Shown here: one piece after another, positions 23,135 to 31,673 of the stretch
Layout: each line of letters opens with the position of its first letter
Position numbering within the stretch: position 1 is the first letter of the stretch
Source of the DNA: JAZDFP01 sp043801445
GTDB lineage: Bacteria > Planctomycetota > MHYJ01 > JACQXL01
Assembly: GCA_043801445.1 (NCBI GenBank)
Contig: JAZDMB010000013.1
Location: 1 to 47,059 of the forward strand
Length of the DNA stretch: 47,059 nt
Direction of reading: 5' to 3'
Notes under the pieces: model-generated
The model's input: the letters and a program-made list of their open reading frames with translations, nothing else
What the model was told of the DNA's origin: nothing
Database searches by the model: none
Translations under genes and position numbers: made by a program

Positions 23135-24820
23135 ATGGGGAATAAACAATCATCTGGCGTTAGCAGACAATCAGATATTATAAAGCCAGGAAGTAGTTCT
23201 AGGATTATAAGACCTCCGAATAAAACATCAAAAACTCTCCATAACACTGACCAATCCCAGCAATCGCAACTGAAAATCAAAGGATTATCATTAGGAATTA
23301 AATATGCTATTTTTACAGCGTTAACAGTAACTATTGCAATGATTTTATTGGTTCTCATTGCTTCTAGTTCAGCACGCAAGGTTGTTGACGAACAAATAAA
23401 TCAAGATGGTATCCGATTAGTTCAAACACTCGCAACAATTGATATTTCTTATTGGCAATCTATACCTAAACGACCACCAGGAACCCGTGACCCATTAACT
23501 CTTTTAAGATCTGAAAAAGGTAAAGAAATAGGACTTAATGTTCCTACTATTTTAAATATAATTATTACTGATATAAATAAAAAACGTCTTTCACAAGTAT
23601 ACGAAGTAGACAAAATTATTTTAGTGGGCCAACAAGAGTTACCGCCCATTACGACGGCAGATATAAATATATCAGAAGGAAAATACAAGGAAGAAATAAG
23701 TGGTGATCTGGTTAGAACCAGGATGTTTACGAAAAAAATTGTTTCACCAGGTGATTTAAGAGGACAAGGTTATATAATGTTACTTCTTTCGGCTCAAGCA
23801 ATAGACGATGTCTTAAGTAAAATTTTTATAGCCTTTTTATTGCCGGCATTCTTGGCTATTTTAGGTGGCGGTATTATCGGTTTCTTTATGGCTCAATGGG
23901 TCACTAAACCAGTCAAAGTACTGATGGAAGATATGGCAATTGTTAGTGCTGGAAATCTTTCTCATAAAAGCCGTGTGACTAGTACCGATGAAGTCGGAAT
24001 TTTAGCTAATGCATTTAATGAAATGACAACCGAATTAATAGTTGCACATCAAAAAGAATTAGAGACTAAGGCACTTGAGCATGAACTTAATATCGCCCGT
24101 GAAATTCAATATAACCTTTTGCCCAAAGAAATTCCTCTTATTAGTGGATTTGATATCGCTGCACGTTACTCACCTTGTTTTGAGGTTAGTGGTGATTATT
24201 ATGATATTTTACAACTGGACGATAACAATATTGGCATAATTATTGCTGATGTTTCAGGTAAAGGAATACCTGCTTCAATGATCATGACTATGGCAAGAAG
24301 TTTAGTTCGACTAGAATCAGAACGTAATTTATCTCCGGCCGATACCTTTAAAAAGGTTAATCGCATTTTAGCACGAGACCTAAGAAGAGGAATGTTTGTT
24401 ACATCACTTTATTACATATTAAATATTAAAACTGGGATAATGAAAATTAGTAGTGCCGGACATAATCCATTAGTTGTCTGGAGAGAAAATCAGAATCGGT
24501 ATGAATTAGTTAATCCAAATGGTATTGCTCTCGGATTTGACCGCGGTTCTGTTTTCGACAGAACTATTAAAGAAGAAAATATTCAACTAAACCCAAATGA
24601 CATTGTTATTAGTTTTACTGATGGCGTTACAGAAACTATGAATAAAGATAACCAAGAATTTGGTGGAGAACGATTTTATCAATTAATTAGTAATTTACAT
24701 CATCTCGAATCATCACAAATTATAGATTCAACCATGATGGTTCTTGAAAAATTTAAAGGAGCGGCTCAACAACATGACGACATAACAATGGTTTGCGTAA
24801 AACGAACAAATTTAAAATAA
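23135..24820 (+). CDS. Membrane SpoIIE-type serine phosphatase with HAMP domain (RsbU-like)
   Basis: 561 residues. A long N-terminal tail (1-50) precedes a first membrane segment (about 56-80), then a periplasmic sensor region (about 85-225), a second membrane segment (about 230-255), a HAMP domain (about 255-310), a short coiled linker and a PP2C/SpoIIE phosphatase domain (about 325-561). Metal-binding acidic motifs are visible: SGDYYD and IIIADVSGKG, and near the end DDITMVCV. Such enzymes dephosphorylate STAS anti-anti-sigma factors in response to a signal. Genes for an RsbW-like kinase and a STAS protein follow, so the cognate partners are adjacent. Confidence 0.92.
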   Translation: MGNKQSSGVSRQSDIIKPGSSSRIIRPPNKTSKTLHNTDQSQQSQLKIKGLSLGIKYAIFTALTVTIAMILLVLIASSSARKVVDEQINQDGIRLVQTLATIDISYWQSIPKRPPGTRDPLTLLRSEKGKEIGLNVPTILNIIITDINKKRLSQVYEVDKIILVGQQELPPITTADINISEGKYKEEISGDLVRTRMFTKKIVSPGDLRGQGYIMLLLSAQAIDDVLSKIFIAFLLPAFLAILGGGIIGFFMAQWVTKPVKVLMEDMAIVSAGNLSHKSRVTSTDEVGILANAFNEMTTELIVAHQKELETKALEHELNIAREIQYNLLPKEIPLISGFDIAARYSPCFEVSGDYYDILQLDDNNIGIIIADVSGKGIPASMIMTMARSLVRLESERNLSPADTFKKVNRILARDLRRGMFVTSLYYILNIKTGIMKISSAGHNPLVVWRENQNRYELVNPNGIALGFDRGSVFDRTIKEENIQLNPNDIVISFTDGVTETMNKDNQEFGGERFYQLISNLHHLESSQIIDSTMMVLEKFKGAAQQHDDITMVCVKRTNLK

Positions 24821-24870
24821 ATTATAAGTAATTTTCCCAAACGAGAGTTAAATAATGTAATTAACCGTTC

Positions 24871-24899
24871 TTGACTAATATCTTGGCTTTCATTAATAT
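24871..24899 (+). promoter_or_regulatory. Promoter of the RsbW-like / STAS / larA-like genes
   Basis: TTGACT (24871-24876), 17-bp spacer, TAATAT (24894-24899), with the ATG at 24945. It would let the kinase and antagonist be made independently of the phosphatase. Confidence 0.6.
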
Positions 24900-24944
24900 T
24901 AATAAGTCTAAAATTTTTATATAGTTTAAAAAAAATCCCGGAAA

Positions 24945-25388
24945 ATGATAACAATGATCCAAGAATTCAGTGAGCGACTGATTATTAATAGCGATTTAAA
25001 ACATTTGTATCTGGCTAGACATTTTATAAGAGAAATCGTCAGGAAATCCAATCTCACGATGAGTGATGAAAATAAAATTGTTCTAGCTACCGACGAAGCA
25101 TTAAGTAATGTTATCAAACATACCTATGAATTAAATAAAAATGGACATATTGATATTAATGTATCTGTCACCTCTCAAAAATTTCAGATTCATATCATAA
25201 ATAATGGTAAGGATTTCGACCCAAATAAAATAAAGAATAAAGATATTAATCTACACATCAAACAAGGTAAAAAAGGAGGTTTGGGAATTTTTCTAATGCG
25301 CCGGGTAATGGATGAAGTAAAATATTCTTTCAAAGATGGACAAAACCATCTAACTTTAATAAAATATTTATTTAAAATAAAGAATTAA
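24945..25388 (+). CDS. RsbW-like anti-sigma factor serine kinase
   Basis: 147 residues, a stand-alone GHKL ATPase domain. N-box ATDEALSNVIKHTY and G-box GKKGGLGIFLMRRVMDEV match SpoIIAB/RsbW. These proteins bind a sigma factor and phosphorylate a STAS antagonist. Three in-phase possible starts lie close together; 24945 is the longest, with a second ATG at 24954. The STAS gene follows 28 bases on. No alternative sigma factor gene is in this window, so the target is elsewhere or differs. Confidence 0.9.
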   Translation: MITMIQEFSERLIINSDLKHLYLARHFIREIVRKSNLTMSDENKIVLATDEALSNVIKHTYELNKNGHIDINVSVTSQKFQIHIINNGKDFDPNKIKNKDINLHIKQGKKGGLGIFLMRRVMDEVKYSFKDGQNHLTLIKYLFKIKN

Positions 25389-25416
25389 ACTGGATTGATC
25401 GTAAAAGGAGGAATAA

Positions 25417-25764
25417 ATGGTAGAGTTTAAAATCGAAACGCAAAAATTAACTAATGACATTATTCTCATTAAACTTAGGGGTTTTTTAGATGCCTATACT
25501 TATGGGGAATTCGAAAAAACTATAAATAATTTATTCAATCAAAAGTTATATAGAATAATTATTGATATGTCGGGAATAAATTACATTTCAAGTGCTGGTG
25601 CCGGTGTTTTTATCGGAGCAATTGGTATCGCCCAAGAAAACTCTGGTAATATTATTATCGTGAAACCCAAACCACCTGTTAAAGAAGTTTTTGACCTTTT
25701 AGGCCTATCACAAATTTTTATAATTGTAGATAGCATGGAAGCAGCATTAAATGCGTTAACATAA
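25417..25764 (+). CDS. STAS-domain anti-anti-sigma factor
   Basis: 115 residues, a full-length STAS protein (SpoIIAA/RsbV type). The phospho-site loop reads NYISSAGAGVFIGA, where a serine in ISSAG is the expected target of the neighbouring kinase and phosphatase. AAAGGAGG 5-6 bases upstream of the ATG is the strongest ribosome site of this operon, consistent with the antagonist being needed in excess. Followed 20 bases on by the LarA homologue. Confidence 0.93.
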   Translation: MVEFKIETQKLTNDIILIKLRGFLDAYTYGEFEKTINNLFNQKLYRIIIDMSGINYISSAGAGVFIGAIGIAQENSGNIIIVKPKPPVKEVFDLLGLSQIFIIVDSMEAALNALT

Positions 25765-25784
25765 TATGTCATGGAATTATTACG

Positions 25785-27065
25785 GTGCAAAAAATAAAGA
25801 TCCCCTATGGTAAAACTTGTCGAATTATCTCAATCCCTTCTGGCTTAAAATATAAGGTATTATCTGTAGAAGAACCAGAGCCGCTTGTAAATCTTTTTCA
25901 AACACTTTCTCATTCTCTGAATAACCCCATTGCCTCTATTCCATTTGATTCGTTATTTACTCATAATGATAAAATAGCTATTGTTATCCCTGATAAAACT
26001 CGTCGTTGTCAAACAGATAAAATACTTGATGTTATTATCAGTCGACTCAATAAAAATGGTATTAAAAATCAATCGATTACTATTATTTTGGCATGTGGTA
26101 CTCATCCAGCTCATACTTCGACAGAAATAAAAAAATTAGTTGGAGAAAAAATTTATCAGTCTATAAAAATTATAGATCACGACTCTAAAAAATCAGATGA
26201 GATGGTCCATATTGGTGTAACTTCAAGAGGAACACAATTAAAAATAAATAGGAACTATGCTGGAGCAAATAAAAGAATTATTATCGGAGCAATAGGTCAT
26301 CATTATTATGCTGGCTTTTCTGGGGGGCGTAAACTTATTCTTCCAGGCATTGCCAGTTATGATTCAATTCAACAAAATCATAGTCTTGTTCTGAATAAGA
26401 ATCCTATGCTTGGAAAAAATCCTGATGCCTGTTTAGGAAAGCTTTACGGCAACCCAGTAAACGAAGACATGATAGAAGCTGCTCAATTAACTGGCGTTGA
26501 TTTTTCTATTAACTTAATTCTTAATAGTAAAAACGAAATAATTAAAATATTTTGTGGTGATATTATTAAAGCTCATAAAAAAGGTTGCGAATTCTTTGAT
26601 AAATTATATCGTATTAACATAAGTAATAAAGCTGATTGTGTCATTACTTCAGCCGGTGGCTATCCAACAGATATTAATTTTATCCAAACTCATAAATCAA
26701 TAGAACATGCATCACATGCTTTAAAAGAAACAGGAAAAATGCTTGTTTTGTCGGAGTGCAACGAAGGTATAGGTTCAGATATATTTTTAGATTGGTTCAA
26801 ATACTCTTCCACTGAGAAAATAGAAGAAGCATTAAGAAAACAGTTTGCCGTGTCTGGACATACTGCTTTGTGCTCACTATTAAAATCGGAAAAATTTAAT
26901 ATATACCTTTATTCCAAATTAAAAACATCTATAGTACGAAAATTACATCTTAACCCAGTAAATAATCTTCAAAGTACAATAAATCTCTTATTTACAGAAA
27001 TGTCACCCCACGCTCAAATCTTTATTATTCCTTATGGTCATATTTTAGTACCATGTTGTTTCTGA
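25785..27065 (+). CDS. larA: LarA-family nickel-pincer racemase homologue
   Basis: 426 residues, DUF2088/LarA family. LarA uses a nickel-pincer nucleotide cofactor to racemise lactate or related 2-hydroxy acids. Family features: VIPDKTRRCQTDKIL, ACGTHPAHT (His in the active site) and GHHYYAGFSGGRKLILPG. The start is GTG at 25785. The cofactor genes larB, larC and larE are not in this window, so true lactate racemase function is not certain; other 2-hydroxyacid racemases share the fold. It sits at the end of the partner-switch genes, convergent with spoVG (18 bases apart). Confidence 0.85.
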   Translation: MQKIKIPYGKTCRIISIPSGLKYKVLSVEEPEPLVNLFQTLSHSLNNPIASIPFDSLFTHNDKIAIVIPDKTRRCQTDKILDVIISRLNKNGIKNQSITIILACGTHPAHTSTEIKKLVGEKIYQSIKIIDHDSKKSDEMVHIGVTSRGTQLKINRNYAGANKRIIIGAIGHHYYAGFSGGRKLILPGIASYDSIQQNHSLVLNKNPMLGKNPDACLGKLYGNPVNEDMIEAAQLTGVDFSINLILNSKNEIIKIFCGDIIKAHKKGCEFFDKLYRINISNKADCVITSAGGYPTDINFIQTHKSIEHASHALKETGKMLVLSECNEGIGSDIFLDWFKYSSTEKIEEALRKQFAVSGHTALCSLLKSEKFNIYLYSKLKTSIVRKLHLNPVNNLQSTINLLFTEMSPHAQIFIIPYGHILVPCCF

Positions 27066-27083
27066 AACCACTTCAAATATATT

Positions 27084-27518
27084 TTAAATATCTTGAGATT
27101 CAGAAGGTTGTTCTTCGATATCAGTAGGCTTATATCCAGGCTGTTCAGAACGTTCTAATTCTTCCTTATAAGATTGAAGCACCTTTTGTTGAATCATATC
27201 TCGAGTTTGAGAATTAATGGGGTGAGCAATATCAGCGTATATCTTTACCCTACCGTTTATATTTTTTTCACCTCGATTAGAATCCAATTTTTCTCCGCAC
27301 TCACAACAAAATTTCGACTGAACTGAATTTTTACCACCACACTTGATACAATGGTCTGTTATCTTACGACTAGGCATTGCCACAAAAATCCCTTTAGAAC
27401 CCTCAATAATTTTTAAATCTCTAATAACAAAAGCATTATCAAAAGTTATACTACAAAATGCTTTCAATCTTTCCCCCGGATGTTTCATTAATTTTATTCT
27501 CGCCTCAGTTATTTCCAT
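27084..27518 (-). CDS. spoVG: SpoVG-like RNA/DNA-binding regulator with inserted zinc ribbon
   Basis: 144 residues. The N-terminus MEITEARIKL through GIFVAMPSRK (1-52) and the segment DIAHPINSQTRDMIQQKVLQ (96-115) match SpoVG, a small nucleic-acid-binding regulator. Between them is an insert of about 40 residues with C57/C60 and C71/C74, a zinc ribbon that Bacillus SpoVG lacks. The C-terminal tail is acidic. AAAGGAGGGGG just upstream gives a very strong ribosome site. It precedes ispE, as in many bacteria. The insert could add RNA or protein binding. Confidence 0.9.
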   Translation of the reverse strand: MEITEARIKLMKHPGERLKAFCSITFDNAFVIRDLKIIEGSKGIFVAMPSRKITDHCIKCGGKNSVQSKFCCECGEKLDSNRGEKNINGRVKIYADIAHPINSQTRDMIQQKVLQSYKEELERSEQPGYKPTDIEEQPSESQDI

Positions 27519-27607
27519 AAAATCCCCCTCCTTTGCTTCAATAGATTATTATCATTAATTTATTATTAATATTCATAAAACAGGATACTTATTCTTTCCG
27601 CCCTGCA

Positions 27608-28489
27608 TTAATTTAAGCTTTTAGTTATAAAAATATTACCTAAATATTTACGCGATAATAAATTTAATAAATAATTTGCCTCCTTTTTACAACTACACAG
27701 TTTAAAAATAGTAGAACCGCTGCCTGAAAGTAATATACCATCGACAGTTATTTTTTGAAGTGCGTAATAAGTGCTTCTTAGAACTGGATATAAATTTAAT
27801 GCCACAGATTCCAATCTATTATAAAGTAATCCCTTAACTTCTTCATATTTAACTTTTTGTGTTAGTAATTTGCCAACAATAATATTAATATTAAATATGG
27901 GTTTTGTCAAGTAGATTTCCAGATTATTGTAAATATTTTTAGTGGGAACAATTAGGGTGGGGGCAACAAGAAAATAATAAAAACTCCTATTAATTAGTAG
28001 AGGAAAAACTATTTCTCCTCGTCCTTTGACTAAAGCTGTTCCGCCATATATAAAAAATGGTACATCTGAACCCAGCCGAAGTGCTAATGAAACCAACTCG
28101 CATTTACTTAATCCCAATTCCCATAATTTATTTAATCCTATAAGTGTAGCAGCCGCATTACTACTACCTCCTCCTAATCCACCTCCAATAGGAATTCTTT
28201 TATGAAGATTTATTTTAACTCCTCTTTTAACATGATATTCCTTTTGCATAAGAATTGCTGCACGATAAGCCAAATTATTATCATCAGACGGAAGTTCGGA
28301 ACAATTCGTCACTATCGAAATACTTCTCCTTGACTGTTGTAAATACAATGTGTCAAAAAGATTAATTGTTTGCATTATACTCTCTATTTCGTGATACCCA
28401 TCCTTCCTTTTACCAATAACCTCAAGAAAAAGATTTATTTTAGCTGGAGAATAAATTTTTAATCCCTTAAATGTTTTTATTATTTGCAT
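27608..28489 (-). CDS. ispE: 4-diphosphocytidyl-2-C-methyl-D-erythritol kinase
   Basis: 293 residues, GHMP kinase. It phosphorylates CDP-methylerythritol in the MEP isoprenoid pathway. SPAKINLFLEVIGKRKDGYHEI is the N-terminal signature (read as SPAKINLFLEV, then the GYHEI word); PIGGGLGGGSSNAAATL is the ATP-binding glycine loop; LLSGSGSTIF the third motif. Overlaps panC by 10 bases, so co-translation is likely. Confidence 0.95.
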   Translation of the reverse strand: MQIIKTFKGLKIYSPAKINLFLEVIGKRKDGYHEIESIMQTINLFDTLYLQQSRRSISIVTNCSELPSDDNNLAYRAAILMQKEYHVKRGVKINLHKRIPIGGGLGGGSSNAAATLIGLNKLWELGLSKCELVSLALRLGSDVPFFIYGGTALVKGRGEIVFPLLINRSFYYFLVAPTLIVPTKNIYNNLEIYLTKPIFNINIIVGKLLTQKVKYEEVKGLLYNRLESVALNLYPVLRSTYYALQKITVDGILLSGSGSTIFKLCSCKKEANYLLNLLSRKYLGNIFITKSLN

Positions 28490-29328
28490 ACAAAAATATT
28501 ATCGATCAATCTGGTTTTATCTATATGTATCGCAATCATAATGACAACTCGCCGCCGCCTTATATTCTTATTTGTATTTAGCGTTTCCGGATCAACTATT
28601 TTTATGTAATCTATTCTACTATGAGGTATTTTTGAAATAATGTGCCTTATCATCTTGTAAATCTTTTGACAGTCATCCTCGCCATCTATAATTAATTGCT
28701 TAGCTTTAAGTAACGCATGATAAATACAACTAGCACTAATACGCTGGAAATCAGTTAAATATTGATTACGAGAACTCATTGCCAAACCATCTAATTCACG
28801 GATAGTAGGAAGAATTTTAATTCTTATATCTATATTCAAATCGTTAACTAACTTTTTTATAATAAGTGCTTGCTGGTAATCTTTCTGTCCGAAATAAGCA
28901 ATATCAGGTTCCACTAAATTAAATAATTTTGTCACTACGGTCATTACTCCCCGAAAATGTCCTGGTCTTGATTCTCCGCAAAGTTTATTAGTTAATTGAG
29001 CCATATCAATAAAGATATCAAAATCAGGCGGATAAATTTCTTCCATGCTAGGAGCAAAAATAATATCCACCCCCATCATCTGAGCTAATTCAGCATCACT
29101 GTCAAGGTCTCGAGGATAACGATTAAAATCCTCGTTATGACCAAATTGTAATTTATTCACAAAGATACTCATAATAACTATATCTGCGTCTTTTTTTGCC
29201 TGAGATGTAAGACTGAGATGACCTTTATGCAATGCTCCCATGGTGGGTACAAACCCAATGGTCAATTTCCTATTTTTTATTTGCCTAATCTCTTTCTTGA
29301 GACTTTTTATTTTTGTTATTATTTTCAT
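28480..29328 (-). CDS. panC: Pantothenate synthetase
   Basis: 282 residues. It joins pantoate and beta-alanine with ATP. FVPTMGALHKGHLSL holds the HIGH-like motif, GQKDYQQALIIKKLV the second nucleotide-site block, and AMSSRNQYL the KMSKS-like loop. Start MKIITKIKSLKKEI is typical. The gene overlaps folK by 44 bases upstream and ispE by 10 downstream. panB and panD are not in this window. Confidence 0.96.
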   Translation of the reverse strand: MKIITKIKSLKKEIRQIKNRKLTIGFVPTMGALHKGHLSLTSQAKKDADIVIMSIFVNKLQFGHNEDFNRYPRDLDSDAELAQMMGVDIIFAPSMEEIYPPDFDIFIDMAQLTNKLCGESRPGHFRGVMTVVTKLFNLVEPDIAYFGQKDYQQALIIKKLVNDLNIDIRIKILPTIRELDGLAMSSRNQYLTDFQRISASCIYHALLKAKQLIIDGEDDCQKIYKMIRHIISKIPHSRIDYIKIVDPETLNTNKNIRRRRVVIMIAIHIDKTRLIDNIFVCK

Positions 29329-29794
29329 ATAATAATTCTTCCAATAACATACTCATTGACTTATGAAATATGGGATGAATTAAATTAGGAGAAATATCAC
29401 ATAATGGTTCTAGTACAAAACGTCGTTGATGCATTCTCGGATGCGGAACAATTAAACGAGAAGAATAATAAGCATCTTGATTATACAATAAAATATCAAT
29501 ATCAATTACTCTCGGTGCCCATCGCTCATTCGACTTAACACGTCCCATTCTTTTTTCTATTTTCAATACCTCTTTCAACAAATTCATAGCTGAAAGAAAT
29601 GTTTTTATTTCAACCACGGCATTAAAAAAATTAGGCTGATTAGGGTTACCTGCCGGAGGCGTTCTGTAAAGTCCTGAACTATTCGTAAGAACGGTCTGTT
29701 TTATATGACCAATAAACCGAATTGCTTTTATAATATTTAAACGTTTATTTCCCAAATTTGACCCTAAAGCAACACATGCCATCATTCTTCTCAT
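29285..29794 (-). CDS. folK: Hydroxymethyldihydropterin pyrophosphokinase
   Basis: 169 residues. It transfers pyrophosphate from ATP to the pterin, just before the FolP step of folate synthesis (folP is at 37434). ACVALGSNLGNK and RWAPRVIDIDILLY are the family signatures. Start ATG 29794 shares its base with the pssA stop. The long overlap with panC implies a single polycistronic message. Confidence 0.95.
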   Translation of the reverse strand: MRRMMACVALGSNLGNKRLNIIKAIRFIGHIKQTVLTNSSGLYRTPPAGNPNQPNFFNAVVEIKTFLSAMNLLKEVLKIEKRMGRVKSNERWAPRVIDIDILLYNQDAYYSSRLIVPHPRMHQRRFVLEPLCDISPNLIHPIFHKSMSMLLEELLYENNNKNKKSQERD

Positions 29795-30591
29795 TACAAC
29801 TGTTTATCTTTCACGGATTCAACTAAAGTAGTAACTTTTTGTCCGAAGAATATCTTTTGCCCAAAATAACTAATCGGTCCGCTTAAAACATATGCTAAAA
29901 ATATTAGACTCATCGTTACCGGCAAGTGGAAGACACTTATACAAAAAGCTAATAGAATTATATAAACCAATTGTATAAAAGAACGAACTCGTAAAAACCT
30001 ATTAAGAAAATGAGCATAACGAAAACGGCTTATCATTAAAGCAGCAAGTAATATGGTTAGAAAAGGCATTACTGAAATGATAACGCCAATATTATATTTA
30101 CTATAGTCCTTATCCGTATAGACAACAACAATACTGGCCAATAATGCTGCCGCACCAGGAGTAGGTAACCCCAAGAAATATTGATGTTCCTCTTCACTGG
30201 TAGTGGTTTCTACATTAAACCGCGCAAGTCTTAAAGCCGCACATACCAAGTAAAATGCCGCAGCCACCCAGATAAACTTTATTGGAATATTGCTATGATA
30301 GGTGCAAACTATTTTCAGCATTAATAAAGCAGGCGTCAACCCGAACGAAACAATATCTGAAAGAGAATCTAAATGAACTCCAAAATTTGATGCGGTCTTT
30401 GTGTAACGGGCAATTTTGCCATCAAGCATATCAAAAGCCATTGCCAAAAATATCAACCAAGCCGCAGACACATAATCTGACTCTAATTTCATAAGATAAT
30501 ATATTGCTCCAAAACCTGAGACAAGATTACCCAAAGTTAACAAAGAAGGTAAAATATCAACACCCTTAAGTCTTTTTAGTTTAGGTTTCAT
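29794..30591 (-). CDS. pssA: CDP-diacylglycerol--serine phosphatidyltransferase
   Basis: 265 residues, multi-pass membrane enzyme. It makes phosphatidylserine from CDP-diacylglycerol and serine. The CDP-alcohol motif reads DMLDGKIARYTKTASNFGV then HLDSLSDIVSFG. It is paired with psd, overlapping by 4 bases, which converts the product to phosphatidylethanolamine. Confidence 0.94.
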   Translation of the reverse strand: MKPKLKRLKGVDILPSLLTLGNLVSGFGAIYYLMKLESDYVSAAWLIFLAMAFDMLDGKIARYTKTASNFGVHLDSLSDIVSFGLTPALLMLKIVCTYHSNIPIKFIWVAAAFYLVCAALRLARFNVETTTSEEEHQYFLGLPTPGAAALLASIVVVYTDKDYSKYNIGVIISVMPFLTILLAALMISRFRYAHFLNRFLRVRSFIQLVYIILLAFCISVFHLPVTMSLIFLAYVLSGPISYFGQKIFFGQKVTTLVESVKDKQL

Positions 30592-31241
30592 TTTTTTATA
30601 ACTCCCAAAATAGATTCTCCCCCTTTAACACGGTCATTTAATTTAATATTCACCTTCTCAATTTTATTCTTGGGTATATATATCTCGGTCCGCGAACCAA
30701 ATTTTATCATTCCAATCTGCATACCCTTTTCCACCTCTTGATTTAAGTTGATACCACATACAATTCTTTGTGCAATAATACCAGCAATCTGACGAATAAG
30801 TATTTTAAATGAATTAGAAGATATCAAACCAATACTATTACGTTCGTTTTGTCTGGTTGCTTTAGGATTAGAAGCCACAAAAAACTTTCCCTTACGATAT
30901 TCCAAGAAAATAATCTTCCCATCACAAGGAGATCTATTTATATGAACATCAAACACTGATAAAAAAATAGCAATCTTAATTGATGGGCCTTTAATAAAAG
31001 TATCTTCAATAACTTCAGTGATCTCTATGATTTTACCGTCAGCTGGTGACAAAATTAAATTGTTATCATTAGGTATTTCCCGTGAGGGATCTCTGAAAAA
31101 ATATAGCGTAAATAAAAAAAATATCAGTGGCAATCCAATTAAAACTGGTTGTGATTGATATAAAAAATAACCTGTTACTCCTGTTATTAACATCATTATA
31201 ATTATATCATTAACAGCATATTTAGCAATGGGCAATTTCAT
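30588..31241 (-). CDS. psd: Phosphatidylserine decarboxylase proenzyme
   Basis: 217 residues, of the short PSD-A class. It is processed at a Gly-Ser bond to form the pyruvoyl cofactor: here KFGSRTEIYIP. SPADGKIIEI and FLSVFDVHINRSPCDG are family motifs; a membrane segment covers about 12-45. First gene of the psd-pssA-folK-panC-ispE-spoVG run. TATAAT (31256-31251 on the minus strand) lies 9 bases before the ATG, but a convincing -35 is not seen. Confidence 0.94.
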   Translation of the reverse strand: MKLPIAKYAVNDIIIMMLITGVTGYFLYQSQPVLIGLPLIFFLFTLYFFRDPSREIPNDNNLILSPADGKIIEITEVIEDTFIKGPSIKIAIFLSVFDVHINRSPCDGKIIFLEYRKGKFFVASNPKATRQNERNSIGLISSNSFKILIRQIAGIIAQRIVCGINLNQEVEKGMQIGMIKFGSRTEIYIPKNKIEKVNIKLNDRVKGGESILGVIKK

Positions 31242-31321
31242 ATTTCAACTATTATATTTTGCTATACTTATCAATTTCATACGAATCATGATAAAGATTT
31301 TCCATATAGATGACGATATAT

Positions 31322-31352
31322 TTGACATCTTATAATAGAGTAGTCTTATACT
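31322..31352 (+). promoter_or_regulatory. Possible promoter of the FtsB/DivIC-like gene
   Basis: TTGACA (31322-31327) and TATACT (31347-31352) with a 19-bp spacer, slightly long; ATG follows 12 bases after. Confidence 0.45.
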
Positions 31353-31364
31353 ATCAAGATAATT

Positions 31365-31673
31365 ATGCTTTCTTGTAATATTAATCAAAAACCAAAACAC
31401 GCCAATTTAATAATCTATTTCTGGTATTTTATTGTATGCGCTATAATTATATTCTTATTAGCAACTTCCATCTTAGCTTATATTAAAAACATCCGCTTAA
31501 AAAACTATATTGTATCAATCAATAATGAAATTATCAATATTCAAAAAGAAAATATCTATCTAGAAAAACAGATATATTCCATGTTAAATGACCCGGTTTA
31601 TCGTGAATCAATCATAAGGAAAGAATTAAAGATGGGGCAATCTGGTGAAATTATTATCAGAAAATCCCCTTAA
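31365..31673 (+). CDS. FtsB/DivIC-like septum formation initiator
   Basis: 102 residues. One membrane segment (about 20-42), then a coiled coil (about 45-78) and the tail LNDPVYRESIIRKELKMGQSGEIII, the family's characteristic ending. These proteins join the divisome with FtsL and FtsQ to activate septal wall synthesis. It is the only plus-strand gene between psd and ruvB and ends by overlapping the ruvB stop codon region, so the two genes are tail to tail. Confidence 0.85.
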   Translation: MLSCNINQKPKHANLIIYFWYFIVCAIIIFLLATSILAYIKNIRLKNYIVSINNEIINIQKENIYLEKQIYSMLNDPVYRESIIRKELKMGQSGEIIIRKSP

